A stretch of DNA of 64,000 nucleotides from Nocardia terrae. GTDB taxonomy: Bacteria > Actinomycetota > Actinomycetes > Mycobacteriales > Mycobacteriaceae. Positions 55,994 through 64,000 of the stretch are shown piece after piece (the first letter of the stretch is position 1; the number at the start of each line of letters is the position of its first letter). The stretch lies in NCBI RefSeq assembly GCF_009760405.1, contig NZ_WRPP01000001.1, positions 1 to 64,000 of the forward strand, read 5' to 3'. The translations under genes were made by a program, and so were the position numbers. The notes below the pieces were generated by a model. The model was not told the DNA's origin, did no database searches, and was given only the letters and a program-made list of their open reading frames with translations.

Positions 55994-56152
55994 CGCCACT
56001 CGCCGACAACTCCGATCCCGCCCGTGCTGCCGCGCCGGGCGGGATCGTCGTATCCGTGACAGGTCGATCGGGCAGACTGTAGGGCAACTGTCCAAGGCGT
56101 ATCACCCAGGCACACAAGGTGTGTCACCCGGGGAACGACGAAGGAGTCCGGC

Positions 56153-57022
56153 ATGGAACTGGGTCTGCACTACTGGAACTACTCGACACCGGCCGAACCC
56201 GAGCGGATCGCGTCCACGCTGGCGCACACCGCCCGCATCGCCGAACAGGCCGGGTTCGCGCAGTTCTCGGTCATGGACCACTACTTCCAGATGGAGCATC
56301 GCGGAACCCACGACGAGCCCATGCTGGAGGGTTACACCACCCTCGGGTACGTCGCCGCGCTGACCGAGCGCCTGCGGCTGGGGCTGCTGGTGACCGGCGT
56401 GATGTACCGGTACCCCGGGCTGCTGGCCAAGATCGTCACCACGCTGGACGTGCTCTCCGGCGGCCGGGCCGAACTCGGCATCGGCGCGTCCTGGTACGAA
56501 CGCGAGCAGCGGGGCCTGGGCGTGCCGGTGGTCTCGATGGGCGAGCGATTCGAGCGGCTGGAGGAGACGCTGCAGATCTGCCGGCAGATGTGGGGCCCGG
56601 ACAACGGTCCGTACAAGGGCGAGTACTACCAGCTGGCCGAGACCCTGTGCGTGCCCGTGCCTTTGACGCGCCCGCACCCGCCGATCCGCATCGGTGGCGG
56701 CGGCGAGAAGAAGACCCTGCTGCTGGTCGCCCGCTACGCCGACGCCTGCAACCTGTTCGCCAGCTCCGTCGAGGACGTCGCGGCCAAGCTCGAGGTCCTG
56801 CGCGGCCACTGCGAGGCGGAGGGGCGCGACTACGACGCCATCCGCAAGACCGCCGTCTACGTGGCCGCCCCCGCGCTGGGCGATCCGGACCAGGTCCTGC
56901 GTGACGCCGAACAACTGTCCGCGCTCGGCATCACGCAGCTCGACTTCATGCCGGACGCCGACCCCGTCGCCTACGCCACCGATTTCGCCGAACGCCTGCT
57001 GCCCCGCCTGACCGCCCTCTGA
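56153..57022 (+). CDS. F420-dependent LLM-class oxidoreductase
   Basis: The 289-residue luciferase-like monooxygenase/reductase family member has an N-terminal strand MELGLHYWNYS, SVMDHYFQM (metal-free flavin-site segment), the signature LLAKIVTTLDVLSGGRAELGIGASWYEREQRGLG, and IRIGGGGEKKTLLLVARYADACN. The subgroup typically binds coenzyme F420. Substrate unknown. Good aaggagt site. It follows the mce operon by 160 bp, so it is probably a separate unit. Confidence 0.9.
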   Translation: MELGLHYWNYSTPAEPERIASTLAHTARIAEQAGFAQFSVMDHYFQMEHRGTHDEPMLEGYTTLGYVAALTERLRLGLLVTGVMYRYPGLLAKIVTTLDVLSGGRAELGIGASWYEREQRGLGVPVVSMGERFERLEETLQICRQMWGPDNGPYKGEYYQLAETLCVPVPLTRPHPPIRIGGGGEKKTLLLVARYADACNLFASSVEDVAAKLEVLRGHCEAEGRDYDAIRKTAVYVAAPALGDPDQVLRDAEQLSALGITQLDFMPDADPVAYATDFAERLLPRLTAL

Positions 57023-57120
57023 GCGCCGCCCCGGCCGGGGCGCGAAAGTGGCCGACCGCCTTCGGAAATGCCGGGAGTTCGGTATCATCGCGCGCGCTTG
57101 CTCACCACCTGGAGGACACC

Positions 57121-57924
57121 GTGCCCGCGAACCCCACCGCCGCCGAACTACTGGCGACCGTCGAAGCCTCGCCGCAGGCGGTCGGCGCGCACGACAAGGC
57201 CGCCTGGGTGGGCCTTTTCGCCGAGAACGGCAGTGTCGAGGATCCGGTCGGGTCGCGCCCGCATGTCGGGCGCGCGGCCATCGAGCGGTTCTACGAGACC
57301 TTCATCGCGCCCAATGGAATCGTCTTCGACGTGGCCCACGACGTGGTGTGCGGCATGACGGTGTTCCGGGACCTGGAGATCGCCACCACCATGTCGACCG
57401 GGGTCACCCTGCACGTGCCCATGCATCTGCGCTACGACCTGGTCGAGCGGGACGGCACGCTGAAAATCCGTGCCCTGCGCGCGCATTGGGAGCTGGCGGG
57501 CATGATCGGCCAGCTCATGGGTTCGGGCGTGCAGGGCCTGCTGGCCGGGGCGAAGCTGGGTCCGCAGCTGATCGGCAATCAAGGTGTCGGCGGCGCAATC
57601 GGTTTCATGTCGGGGCTGCGCGGCGTCGGCAAGCCCGGTAAGCAGGCCGCGGGCCGGCTGCTGGACGCCCTGGGGCGCGGTGACTCCGACGATGCTCGGG
57701 CGGCGCTGGTTTCGGTGCCGCGCCTGGAGTGGGGCACCGACGGGGTGATGTCGCTGGAGGACTTCGCCACCCGGGTGAAGGGCCTGCGCTGGAGCAAGCC
57801 GATCGCCGCCGGGCGCACGGTGACCGCGACGGTGGAGACCCGTCAGGGCCGCGGTCTGGCCGAACTCGAATTCGCCGAAGGGCTGCGCATCGCGTCCGCG
57901 CGAATCTTCGTGCAGTCGAGCTAA
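57121..57924 (+). CDS. NTF2-like (ketosteroid-isomerase/SnoaL type) protein
   Basis: The 267-residue product has an N-terminal NTF2 fold (AHDKAAWVGLFAENGSVEDPVGSRPHVGRAAIERFYETF). The Asp of VEDP sits where ketosteroid isomerases place a catalytic acid. A Gly-rich middle (GVQGLLAGAKLGPQLIGNQGVGG) and a C-terminal repeat of similar topology follow. It is found next to mce or steroid genes in this group, and is likely a steroid or lipid enzyme; not proven. GTG start with a ggagg-like site. Confidence 0.78.
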   Translation: MPANPTAAELLATVEASPQAVGAHDKAAWVGLFAENGSVEDPVGSRPHVGRAAIERFYETFIAPNGIVFDVAHDVVCGMTVFRDLEIATTMSTGVTLHVPMHLRYDLVERDGTLKIRALRAHWELAGMIGQLMGSGVQGLLAGAKLGPQLIGNQGVGGAIGFMSGLRGVGKPGKQAAGRLLDALGRGDSDDARAALVSVPRLEWGTDGVMSLEDFATRVKGLRWSKPIAAGRTVTATVETRQGRGLAELEFAEGLRIASARIFVQSS

Positions 57925-58112
57925 TCCCGGATACCGACGATCTCGGCGACGGCGTCGTTGCTGCTGAACGTGGTGCCCCCGGCCGCGCCGACCACCTTCC
58001 CGTGCACGCTGATCAGCCACTGGCCGCACACACAGCGCAGATACTGCACGGATCGGTGCGAGGAGACGGCCGTGGGCGAGGGCCAAGCGCAGGACGGGCA
58101 TTCGGCGATCAT
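57921..58112 (-). CDS. Small zinc-ribbon-like protein
   Basis: The 63-residue product begins MIAECPSCAWPSP and has a second pair in YLRCVCGQW, giving a C-x2-C...C-x-C set suited to zinc binding, then a short hydrophobic segment. ATG at 58112 has an aggatg site; ATG at 58148 adds 12 residues. Its stop overlaps the end of the convergent NTF2-like gene by four bases. Function unknown. Confidence 0.5.
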   Translation of the reverse strand: MIAECPSCAWPSPTAVSSHRSVQYLRCVCGQWLISVHGKVVGAAGGTTFSSNDAVAEIVGIRD

Positions 58113-58261
58113 CAGCACATCCTGGTGGTACCGGTGCAACTTGACCATGATCGACACGCGGCAAGCTCGCAAAATGATTGCGTGTCCTGTCGGACTCGCC
58201 GTGCTTGATTTGCCAATGGGCTCACCGAATCTCGTGACCCATCCAGTGAAACGCCGCAGGT

Positions 58262-59272
58262 TCAGCCTGCTTTGCCTCGCCGCACGGCGGTAGGCGTAGC
58301 GCCCCACCAGCGTTGGCAGCAGCGAGTGAAAACCGACTGCTCCGAAAGCCCCAGGAGCGAGGCGACCTGGCTCATCGGCATATCCGTGGTGGTCAGATAG
58401 CGGCGGGCCTCGCCGCGGCGCACCTCGTCGAGAATGGCGGCGAAGGTGGTGCCCTCGGCGGCCAGCCGGCGCTGCAGGGTGCGCGGGTGGATGGTGAGCA
58501 GCCGTGCGACAGCGTCGATTTCGGGGGCGGCGGTGCCCAGCAGCTTCTGCAGGGTGGTCCGCACGCGCGGGGTGATGGCCGAGGCCGCGCCGCCGGACTG
58601 CTCGGCCAGGAAGGCCATGGCCAGCCGGTGCAGGTTCTCGTCGCCGCCCGAGAGCCGCCGGTTGGCCAGGCCGGCCGGCACCCGCAGCAGCGCGGCCGGG
58701 CGCTCGATTCGCACTGGCGCGCCGAAGAATTCCTCGTACGCCTGGATCGGGGCGGCGGGCCGGTAGGGGAGTTCCACCGACCGCAGGCCGTAGCGGTCCT
58801 CGGCGAGGCGCTGAATCGTCCTGTGCACGAAGGCCAGTCCGAGATCGGTGGCCTGGACCGGCGTCGGCAGGCCGGGCGCGGTGACGCCGTAGCGCAGGGC
58901 GATCACGCCGCGGTCGCCGTACGGGTCGGGTTCCATGGTCAGGCTGAGTGAGCGGGCGTGCACGAACAGATAGCGCGAGGTGCACTCCAGGACTCCGGCC
59001 AGGCTGGTCGCGTTGCGGATGGCCAGGGCCAGCGGGCCGAGCATGTCCAGGTCCTGCCGCCGGGCCATGCGCAGGCCCAGATCCGGGCAGTCGAGTCGAT
59101 GCGCGGCGAGCTCGAGCACCGCGCCGACGGCCTGGTCGGGGACCAGCAGATCGTCGGTGTCGAGGGCGGTGACCGGCAGGCCGCAGGCCGCGACCAGCTC
59201 CTCGGCGTCCCCGCCGAGTTCGGCCACGGTGGCGCGGAATCCCCGCAGACCCGCGGACCTGATCACCGACAT
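58262..59272 (-). CDS. AraC-family regulator (VirS/OruR-like)
   Basis: The 336-residue protein has an N-terminal arabinose-binding-type domain of the OruR/VirS class (LGLRMARRQDLDMLGPLALAIRNATSLAGVL) and C-terminal double HTH (IDAVARLLTIHPRTLQRRLAAEGTTFAAILDEVRR and MPMSQVASLLGLSEQSVFTRCCQRWWGATPT in substance). It is divergent from a flavin monooxygenase with 70 bp between. This mirrors VirS-MymA of M. tuberculosis, where VirS activates the monooxygenase operon under acid stress. Confidence 0.92.
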   Translation of the reverse strand: MSVIRSAGLRGFRATVAELGGDAEELVAACGLPVTALDTDDLLVPDQAVGAVLELAAHRLDCPDLGLRMARRQDLDMLGPLALAIRNATSLAGVLECTSRYLFVHARSLSLTMEPDPYGDRGVIALRYGVTAPGLPTPVQATDLGLAFVHRTIQRLAEDRYGLRSVELPYRPAAPIQAYEEFFGAPVRIERPAALLRVPAGLANRRLSGGDENLHRLAMAFLAEQSGGAASAITPRVRTTLQKLLGTAAPEIDAVARLLTIHPRTLQRRLAAEGTTFAAILDEVRRGEARRYLTTTDMPMSQVASLLGLSEQSVFTRCCQRWWGATPTAVRRGKAG

Positions 59273-59278
59273 GTCACC

Positions 59279-59308
59279 CAGAATCAAATAGTTGTCGCGC
59301 AGAGTCAA
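59279..59308. promoter_or_regulatory. Direct-repeat half-sites, probable AraC operator
   Basis: Two 9-bp direct repeats, cagaatcaa (59279-59287) and cagagtcaa (59300-59308), are spaced 21 bp apart (two helical turns) in the 70-bp divergent gap. This is the geometry used by AraC-family dimers. Confidence 0.6.
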
Positions 59309-59342
59309 GAAACCGGGTGGCGGGCACAACAGACTGGAGGTC

Positions 59343-60836
59343 ATGAGCGCCGCACCCCCCTCCGCCGAACACCTCGACGTCGTCATCGTCGGAGCCGGGC
59401 TCTCCGGCATCGGCGCGGCGTATCGCCTGCAGACCGAACAACCCGGACGCAGCTACGCCGTCCTCGAGGCGCGCGACGCGCTCGGCGGCACCTGGGACCT
59501 GTTCCGCTACCCGGGCATCCGCTCCGACAGCGACATGTTCACCCTCGGCTACCCGTTCAAGCCCTGGCGCGACGCCAAATCCATTGCCGACGGGCCGTCC
59601 ATCCTGCGCTACATCGAGGAGACGGCCGCCGAGAACGGCATCGACCGGCACATTCGCTTCGGCACCAAAGTCGTTGGCGCGGAATGGGACAGCGGTGAAT
59701 CGCGGTGGACCCTGACGCTGGAGCGCAAGACCGCCGAAGGGGCCGAGCGCAGCACGCTCACCTGCGGGTTCCTCTACTCCTGCTCCGGCTACTACAACTA
59801 CGACCAGGGCCACTCGCCCGAATTCCCCGGCCTCGCCGACTTCGCCGGGACCGTCGTGCACCCCCAATTCTGGCCCGAGGACCTGGATTACGCGGGCAAG
59901 CGCGTGGTGGTCATCGGCAGTGGCGCGACCGCGGTCACCCTGGTCCCGGCCATGGCCGAGCAGGCCGAACTGGTGACCATGCTGCAGCGCAGCCCCACCT
60001 GGATCTCGGCGGTCCCCGGCCGGGACAAGGTGGCCGACCGGATTCGCGAGCTGCTGCCGCCCGATCTGGCGCACCGGGTCATCCGCACCAAGAACATCCT
60101 GTTCAATATCGGCTTCTACCAGTACTGCCGGCGTCGCCCCGAGGCCGCGCGCAAGCTGCTCACCGGGCTCACCACGCGAATCCTGAAGGACGAGAGCCTG
60201 GTCGCCGAGCACTTCACGCCCGAGTACAACCCGTGGGACCAGCGCCTGTGCGCGGTGCCGAACGCCGACTTCTTCAAGGCCATGCGCAAGGGCAAGGCCG
60301 AGGTGGTCACCGATCACATCGAAACCTTTGTGCCCGAAGGCATCCGGCTGAAGTCCGGCAAGCTGATCGAGGCCGACCTGGTGGTCACCGCCACCGGCCT
60401 GCGGCTGCTCGCCTTCGGCGGCATCGACCTGGTCGTCGACGGCACGCCGGTGAACCTCTCCGACCAGTTCGTCTGGCAGGGCACCATGCTCACCGGCGTC
60501 CCCAACTTCGCCGTCTGCATCGGCTACACCAACGCCTCCTGGACCCTGCGCGCCGACCTGACCTCCCGCCTGGTCTGCAAGATCCTGGCCTACATGGAGC
60601 GCAACGGCTACTCGGCGGTCGTCCCCCAGCCCCAGCGTGCCCTCCGGGAACGTCCCCTCCTCGACCTGGCCTCCGGCTACATCCAGCGCTCCATCGGCGA
60701 CTTCCCCCGCCAGGGCGACCGCCACCCCTGGCAGGTCCGCCAGAACTACCTGCTCGACACCGCCACCACCATGCGCACCGACCTCGGCAAAACCCTCCGC
60801 CCGGTCACCGAAGCCAAGGCCCTCCAGCGAGTCTGA
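59343..60836 (+). CDS. Flavin-containing (Baeyer-Villiger type) monooxygenase, MymA/EthA-like
   Basis: The 497-residue class B flavoprotein has an FAD loop GAGLSG (17-22), an NADP loop IGSGATA (191-197) and the fingerprint FAGTVVHPQFWP (167-178), matching the FxGxxxHxxxW(P/D) BVMO motif. The segment GGTWDLFRYPGIRSDSDMFTLGYPF is typical of EthA and MymA. The ATG lies close after ggaggtc. The downstream genes of the mymA operon (lipase, CoA ligases) are not present here. Confidence 0.93.
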   Translation: MSAAPPSAEHLDVVIVGAGLSGIGAAYRLQTEQPGRSYAVLEARDALGGTWDLFRYPGIRSDSDMFTLGYPFKPWRDAKSIADGPSILRYIEETAAENGIDRHIRFGTKVVGAEWDSGESRWTLTLERKTAEGAERSTLTCGFLYSCSGYYNYDQGHSPEFPGLADFAGTVVHPQFWPEDLDYAGKRVVVIGSGATAVTLVPAMAEQAELVTMLQRSPTWISAVPGRDKVADRIRELLPPDLAHRVIRTKNILFNIGFYQYCRRRPEAARKLLTGLTTRILKDESLVAEHFTPEYNPWDQRLCAVPNADFFKAMRKGKAEVVTDHIETFVPEGIRLKSGKLIEADLVVTATGLRLLAFGGIDLVVDGTPVNLSDQFVWQGTMLTGVPNFAVCIGYTNASWTLRADLTSRLVCKILAYMERNGYSAVVPQPQRALRERPLLDLASGYIQRSIGDFPRQGDRHPWQVRQNYLLDTATTMRTDLGKTLRPVTEAKALQRV

Positions 60837-60961
60837 GGACCGACGGGACCCGGCCCCGCGGGCGAGTGGGATACGGCGCACCGCGGTGGTATCGCGGTGG
60901 AGGTCACATCGTGGCTGGTGGGCTCGGTGGCAAGCGCATTCGGCTGGCTAGCATGGCGGGC

Positions 60962-61663
60962 ATGACGTCGAAGCGGACAGCTGGGTCGGTGCGGTCGATT
61001 CGGGCGGCAATGACGGTTGTCTGCACGGCGGTGCTGGGGACGGCCGCGGGGCTCGGGGCGATCGCTTCCGCCGCGCCGGTTCCGCCTGCCGCCGCACCGG
61101 TCGCGGGTCAAGGGTTCTCGGATCTCTGGACGGTGCCGACCGCGCCCGCGGATACCGCGACGCTGATCGTGGCCTACAGCTTCGGCAATCGCATTCCGGC
61201 GGGGGTGGATCCGGCGCGCACGGTCGGTGAGCCGGGGCCGGTGAACGAGGCGCTGGCCGCCGCGGTCGTCGCGACGCGGGGTACGCGGGACATCCCGGTG
61301 TACGCGCAGACCGAGATCGCCGAGGTGCTGAAGTCCCGCTACGGGATGAACGATGTCATCTCGATCGATCCCGAGCGCGCCGCCGACGGCACGCTCGTGT
61401 ATCTGTCCACCGACGGCGTGGCCGCGCAGGTCGCCGCCTTGCGTGGCACGGCTGTCGCGACCGACTCGGCTGCCGTGGTGGCGTTCGAGGATCATCAGTG
61501 GCGGGCCACGAAAACGACTGCCAAGCATGGTTTCCTGGCCTTCGCGCCCGAGGGCGTCGCCATGCCCGATCAGTACGATCCGCAGTCCGGTCAGACCTGG
61601 ACCACCAGTCCGCTGCTCTATCTGCCCACCGATTACCTCGGCCGCCTCGCCCTGCTGAAGTAG
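60962..61663 (+). CDS. Secreted protein with YdcF/DUF218-like features
   Basis: The 233-residue product has a Sec signal peptide (basic RTAGSVRSIR, hydrophobic AMTVVCTAVLGTAAGLGAIASAAP). A soluble alpha/beta domain follows: DTATLIVAYSFGNRIP, TRGTRDIPVYAQTEIAEVL, AVVAFEDHQWRATKTTAKHGF. The last segments recall DUF218, where a conserved H and R sit near strand ends, but identity is uncertain. ATG at 60962 is chosen over 60953. Confidence 0.65.
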   Translation: MTSKRTAGSVRSIRAAMTVVCTAVLGTAAGLGAIASAAPVPPAAAPVAGQGFSDLWTVPTAPADTATLIVAYSFGNRIPAGVDPARTVGEPGPVNEALAAAVVATRGTRDIPVYAQTEIAEVLKSRYGMNDVISIDPERAADGTLVYLSTDGVAAQVAALRGTAVATDSAAVVAFEDHQWRATKTTAKHGFLAFAPEGVAMPDQYDPQSGQTWTTSPLLYLPTDYLGRLALLK

Positions 61664-61761
61664 TCGCGGGGTGCGAAGTTCCCTTCCTGCCCACACGCCG
61701 CACGGCGTCGTGCGAGGCTGAGCGCTCGGACACTGGTTCCCGCGGATGAGGCGAGGAGAGC

Positions 61762-62307
61762 ATGGTCGTGGCGTCGGAGGCCGGATTCCTGTTGCCCGCA
61801 CCGCGGTTCGAGCCGCCGCTGCAGCCCTGCCGTCGCGATCCGGAACCGGTTGCTCCCGCTCCGGATCCGCCGCGGTGTGCGAATCGGGTGGCTCGCAATT
61901 CCACCCCGCGGTCGCCGGGTTCGGTGGGCCTGCGGCGGGTATTGCGGTCTTCGCACGCTGTGAAAACACGGCACAGTGATGAGTACAACACTGCGGCAAG
62001 GGAATTCGCTGGGAAGGCGCTGCGTTCGGCGCTCGAGGTGCTGGACGGGCGGCGTCCGCCGGGTCAGTTGACGCCGTTCGCCGAGCCCGCGGTGGTGGCG
62101 GCGGTGCGCACCCTGGCCGGCGCCGGCCGGCTGCCCGGGCGCGAGCTCGGGAGCGCGACTCTCACCAGGGTCGATGTGATCATGGCCGAGCCGGGGAAGG
62201 CCGAAGTATGCGCGGGATACGACCGCGGCTCGCGGCATTTCGCGCTCGCCGCCCGTATTGTCCGCGGTCGTTCCGGGTGGCGGTTGGCCGCATTCCGGGT
62301 GTGCTGA
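61762..62307 (+). CDS. DUF6459-like conserved actinobacterial protein
   Basis: The 181-residue product has a poorly conserved, Pro-rich first 75 residues. A compact C-terminal domain follows: AREFAGKALRSALEVLDGRRPPGQLTPF, VCAGYDRGSRHFALAARIVRGRSGWRLAAFRVC. This matches the actinobacterial family often encoded near secA; function unknown. The real start could be downstream of 61762, since the first part has little family resemblance. Weak ribosome site. Confidence 0.72.
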   Translation: MVVASEAGFLLPAPRFEPPLQPCRRDPEPVAPAPDPPRCANRVARNSTPRSPGSVGLRRVLRSSHAVKTRHSDEYNTAAREFAGKALRSALEVLDGRRPPGQLTPFAEPAVVAAVRTLAGAGRLPGRELGSATLTRVDVIMAEPGKAEVCAGYDRGSRHFALAARIVRGRSGWRLAAFRVC

Positions 62308-62442
62308 AGACCGTCTGGTCTCTGCGGTAATAGCAGAATAGTCTGGTCGCCCCTAATTCGATTCGCGCCTGGTTTGAATCCTGCAACCCGCGGCATTAGC
62401 ATTTCGGCGAATAGCGGCACCTCACACGTGGAAGGGCAGTCC

Positions 62443-62784
62443 ATGGCGAAGAAAGTCACCGTAACTCTGGTTGACGACTACGACGGCGAATCGAAGGCCG
62501 ACGAAACCGTCTTTTTCTCGATCGACGGTAACGACTACGAGATCGACCTGTCGAACAAGAACGCCGGCAAGCTGCGGGAGTCGCTCGAGCAGTGGACGGA
62601 GAAGGCCCGCAAGGTCGGTCGTTCGAAGCGCACGAAGGTGGCCGCGGGCCGCACCCGTCCGGCCGTGGACCGCGAAGAGAGCACCGCGATCCGGGAATGG
62701 GCGCGCGCCCAGGGGCACCAGGTTTCCTCGCGCGGTCGTATCCCGGCCGAGATCGTCGACGCTTACCAGCGCGCCAAGAATTAA
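62443..62784 (+). CDS. lsr2: Lsr2 nucleoid-associated xenogeneic silencer
   Basis: The 113-residue protein has an N-terminal dimerisation domain ([29 protein letters not shown]), a flexible basic linker ([12 protein letters not shown]) and a C-terminal DNA-binding domain. The AT-hook-like [14 protein letters not shown] contains the Arg-Gly-Arg clamp that enters the minor groove. Lsr2 coats AT-rich DNA and silences horizontally acquired genes. ATG with a gaaggg site; the 135-bp upstream gap is AT-rich, consistent with autoregulation. Confidence 0.97.
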   Translation: MAKKVTVTLVDDYDGESKADETVFFSIDGNDYEIDLSNKNAGKLRESLEQWTEKARKVGRSKRTKVAAGRTRPAVDREESTAIREWARAQGHQVSSRGRIPAEIVDAYQRAKN

Positions 62785-62833
62785 CCAGCAAATCGCGAGC
62801 TGGTGAATTCGGGCGGGAGCCGATGACCGATGG

Positions 62834-64000
62834 TCATCGGCTCCCGACATATCCGGCTAATGGCACGGGAAGTTCCGCGCGAATCCTTTCCAGCAGGCGT
62901 TCGGCGCGGTCGCGATGCGCCGCGGCCGCCTCGGCGTCGCCCCTGGCCTCGGCCAGTGCCGCCAGGATCGAATCCATCGGGCCGAACTCGGTCATACCGG
63001 TCTCGACACCGACGAGGGTCCCGCCGTGCGGGGCCAGGTATTCGTACAGCCGTGAAATTGCTGGAATGTCGCCGAGCTCGATCGCCGCTACCGCCCGCAG
63101 GGCCGACATGAGAACCGGATAGAAACCCGCCGCAATCGGATCCGAATTCTCGTAGACCATCCGCGCCCGCTCGTGCTGCCCCGTCCGGAGCAGCGCGAGC
63201 GTGTACGCCGGGGCGGCGGCCGCGGGCAGGGCCGCATAGGCGTTCGCGAGCCGAGGCAAAAGCCCGCCCAGGTCCCCGCGCGCCCAGCCGACCGCCAACG
63301 CGCAGAACAACTCCGCCTCCGCGTGATTGGCGACCCCGGACCGTCGCGTGCGCGTGGTGAACTGCGCGTAGAGCCCGTCCGCCAGCTCGATGTCGCCGCG
63401 CAACAGTTCCATGGTGGCCGCGAAACAGCCGACCATATCCAGCAACGGCTGCAACTGCCCTTCGTCGGCGAACTCCACCGCGGCCGCCGCCCGCTGCCCG
63501 GCTTCGCGCAGGTCGGCCCGGGCCAGCGCGGCCCGATAACCGAGATAATGCGAGAGCGCCCGATACTCGGCCAGCCCCGCCGCCGTGGCCACGGCTTCCA
63601 ACTCGGTCACCAGCTCGGAGAACTCCGCGTCGTACTCGAAAGCCAGATACGTGACCGCATTGATGGCGGCGCACAGTAATTCGGGATCCCCGGTCCGGCG
63701 CGCGATCGCGAGCGCCTCGGCGGCCAGCCGATGCCCGGTCGAGAATTCCACCAGCCCGGTCTCGAAGGTCGCCGCCACCAGCAGCAACACCAGGTCGCCG
63801 TCCGCCGCGTCGGATGAATTGGCCGTCGCCGCAATGAGTTCCGCATCCCGCCAGGCGGGGGAGCGATGATCGATCGCGGCCTTCCCGATGCCCGTGGTCT
63901 CGAGCAGGGCCAGCACCGAGGGATGGACGCCGTGCCGGGCCAGTGCGCGCGAGAGCGCGCGGCGCATGTGCTGGTCGGGCTCGCGCCAATCGCGGATCGC
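62834..64000 (-). CDS. Large TPR-type protein or regulator, C-terminal part (partial)
   Basis: The frame is open to the window end, so the 5' part lies beyond 64000. The visible 388 residues are helical TPR-like repeats, rich in Ala/Leu (LLVAATFETGLVEFSTGHRLAAEALAIARRTGDPELLCAAI, AELFCALAVGWARGDLGGLL, AHRDRAERLLERIRAELPV), ending GYVGSR. The pattern fits the C-terminus of BTAD/AfsR- or LuxR-type regulators. The start is not in view, so a non-regulator protein is also possible. Confidence 0.6.
   Translation of the reverse strand, partial: AIRDWREPDQHMRRALSRALARHGVHPSVLALLETTGIGKAAIDHRSPAWRDAELIAATANSSDAADGDLVLLLVAATFETGLVEFSTGHRLAAEALAIARRTGDPELLCAAINAVTYLAFEYDAEFSELVTELEAVATAAGLAEYRALSHYLGYRAALARADLREAGQRAAAAVEFADEGQLQPLLDMVGCFAATMELLRGDIELADGLYAQFTTRTRRSGVANHAEAELFCALAVGWARGDLGGLLPRLANAYAALPAAAAPAYTLALLRTGQHERARMVYENSDPIAAGFYPVLMSALRAVAAIELGDIPAISRLYEYLAPHGGTLVGVETGMTEFGPMDSILAALAEARGDAEAAAAHRDRAERLLERIRAELPVPLAGYVGSR

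Overview
This is a high-GC actinobacterial chromosome segment. It most likely comes from a mycolic-acid-containing genus and best fits Nocardia or a close relative. The reasons are the Lsr2 gene, an intact mce lipid-import operon, GlgE glucan metabolism, the CysO/Mec/CysM cysteine route, NucS mismatch repair, and heavy use of GTG and TTG starts. From recalled H37Rv gene order, positions 1-34603 follow the Mycobacterium tuberculosis block rrn - Rv1321 (nucS) - Rv1322A - fadA4 - Rv1324 - glgB/glgE/glgP - dinG - pncB - clpS - Rv1332 - Rv1333 - mec - cysO - cysM - rhomboid - Rv1339 - rph - Rv1341 - Rv1342c - Rv1343c. Local insertions here include a DivIVA-type gene, a TrpB2-like gene, an NCS2 permease and a fused acyl-CoA ligase. 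murI is absent from its usual place between the rhomboid gene and the Rv1339 homologue.

Layout: 1-427 holds the 23S rRNA end, a long hairpin-rich spacer, 5S rRNA and a terminator. 535-9636 holds repair, membrane and acyl-CoA genes (nucS, methylmalonyl-CoA epimerase, thiolase, a thioredoxin/TPR protein, TrpB2). 9599-17260 is the GlgE-type alpha-glucan cluster, with branching enzyme and maltosyltransferase translationally coupled on the minus strand and glycogen phosphorylase on the plus strand. 17264-21619 carries the acyl-CoA ligase fused to an SRPBCC-like domain, a purine permease and a DoxX protein. 21783-26033 carries dinG and the nicotinamide salvage pair pncA/pncB. 26172-30040 is a plus-strand run ending in the sulfur-carrier cysteine pathway. 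30575-34603 holds rhomboid, cyclic-nucleotide phosphodiesterase, RNase PH, dITP pyrophosphatase and two small membrane proteins.

From 34711 to 46903 the content is accessory. There are regulator-plus-enzyme or regulator-plus-transporter modules (TetR with SDR and MFS; PadR with FAD monooxygenase; XRE with quinone-reductase-like MDR), and each has a visible inverted-repeat operator candidate. There is also a monooxygenase gene with its middle deleted, a pair of Pro/Ala-rich membrane-anchored proteins, a VIT-type iron/manganese transporter and a ChaA-type antiporter. 47288-55993 is a complete mce operon (two YrbE permeases, MceA-F, one Mce-associated protein). Its mceD-mceE junction carries a 23-codon coupling ORF, and a REP-like inverted repeat lies inside the annotated 5' end of mceE. 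56153-64000 holds a luciferase-like F420 oxidoreductase, an NTF2-like protein, an AraC/monooxygenase divergent pair resembling virS-mymA, a secreted protein, a DUF6459-like protein, lsr2, and the 3' part of a TPR-type protein running off the end.

No tRNA, CRISPR array, IS element, phage or plasmid gene was recognised. The most interesting points are the CysO C-terminus that needs trimming, the SRPBCC-ligase fusion, the repeat inside mceE, and the operator-bearing divergent regulator modules.
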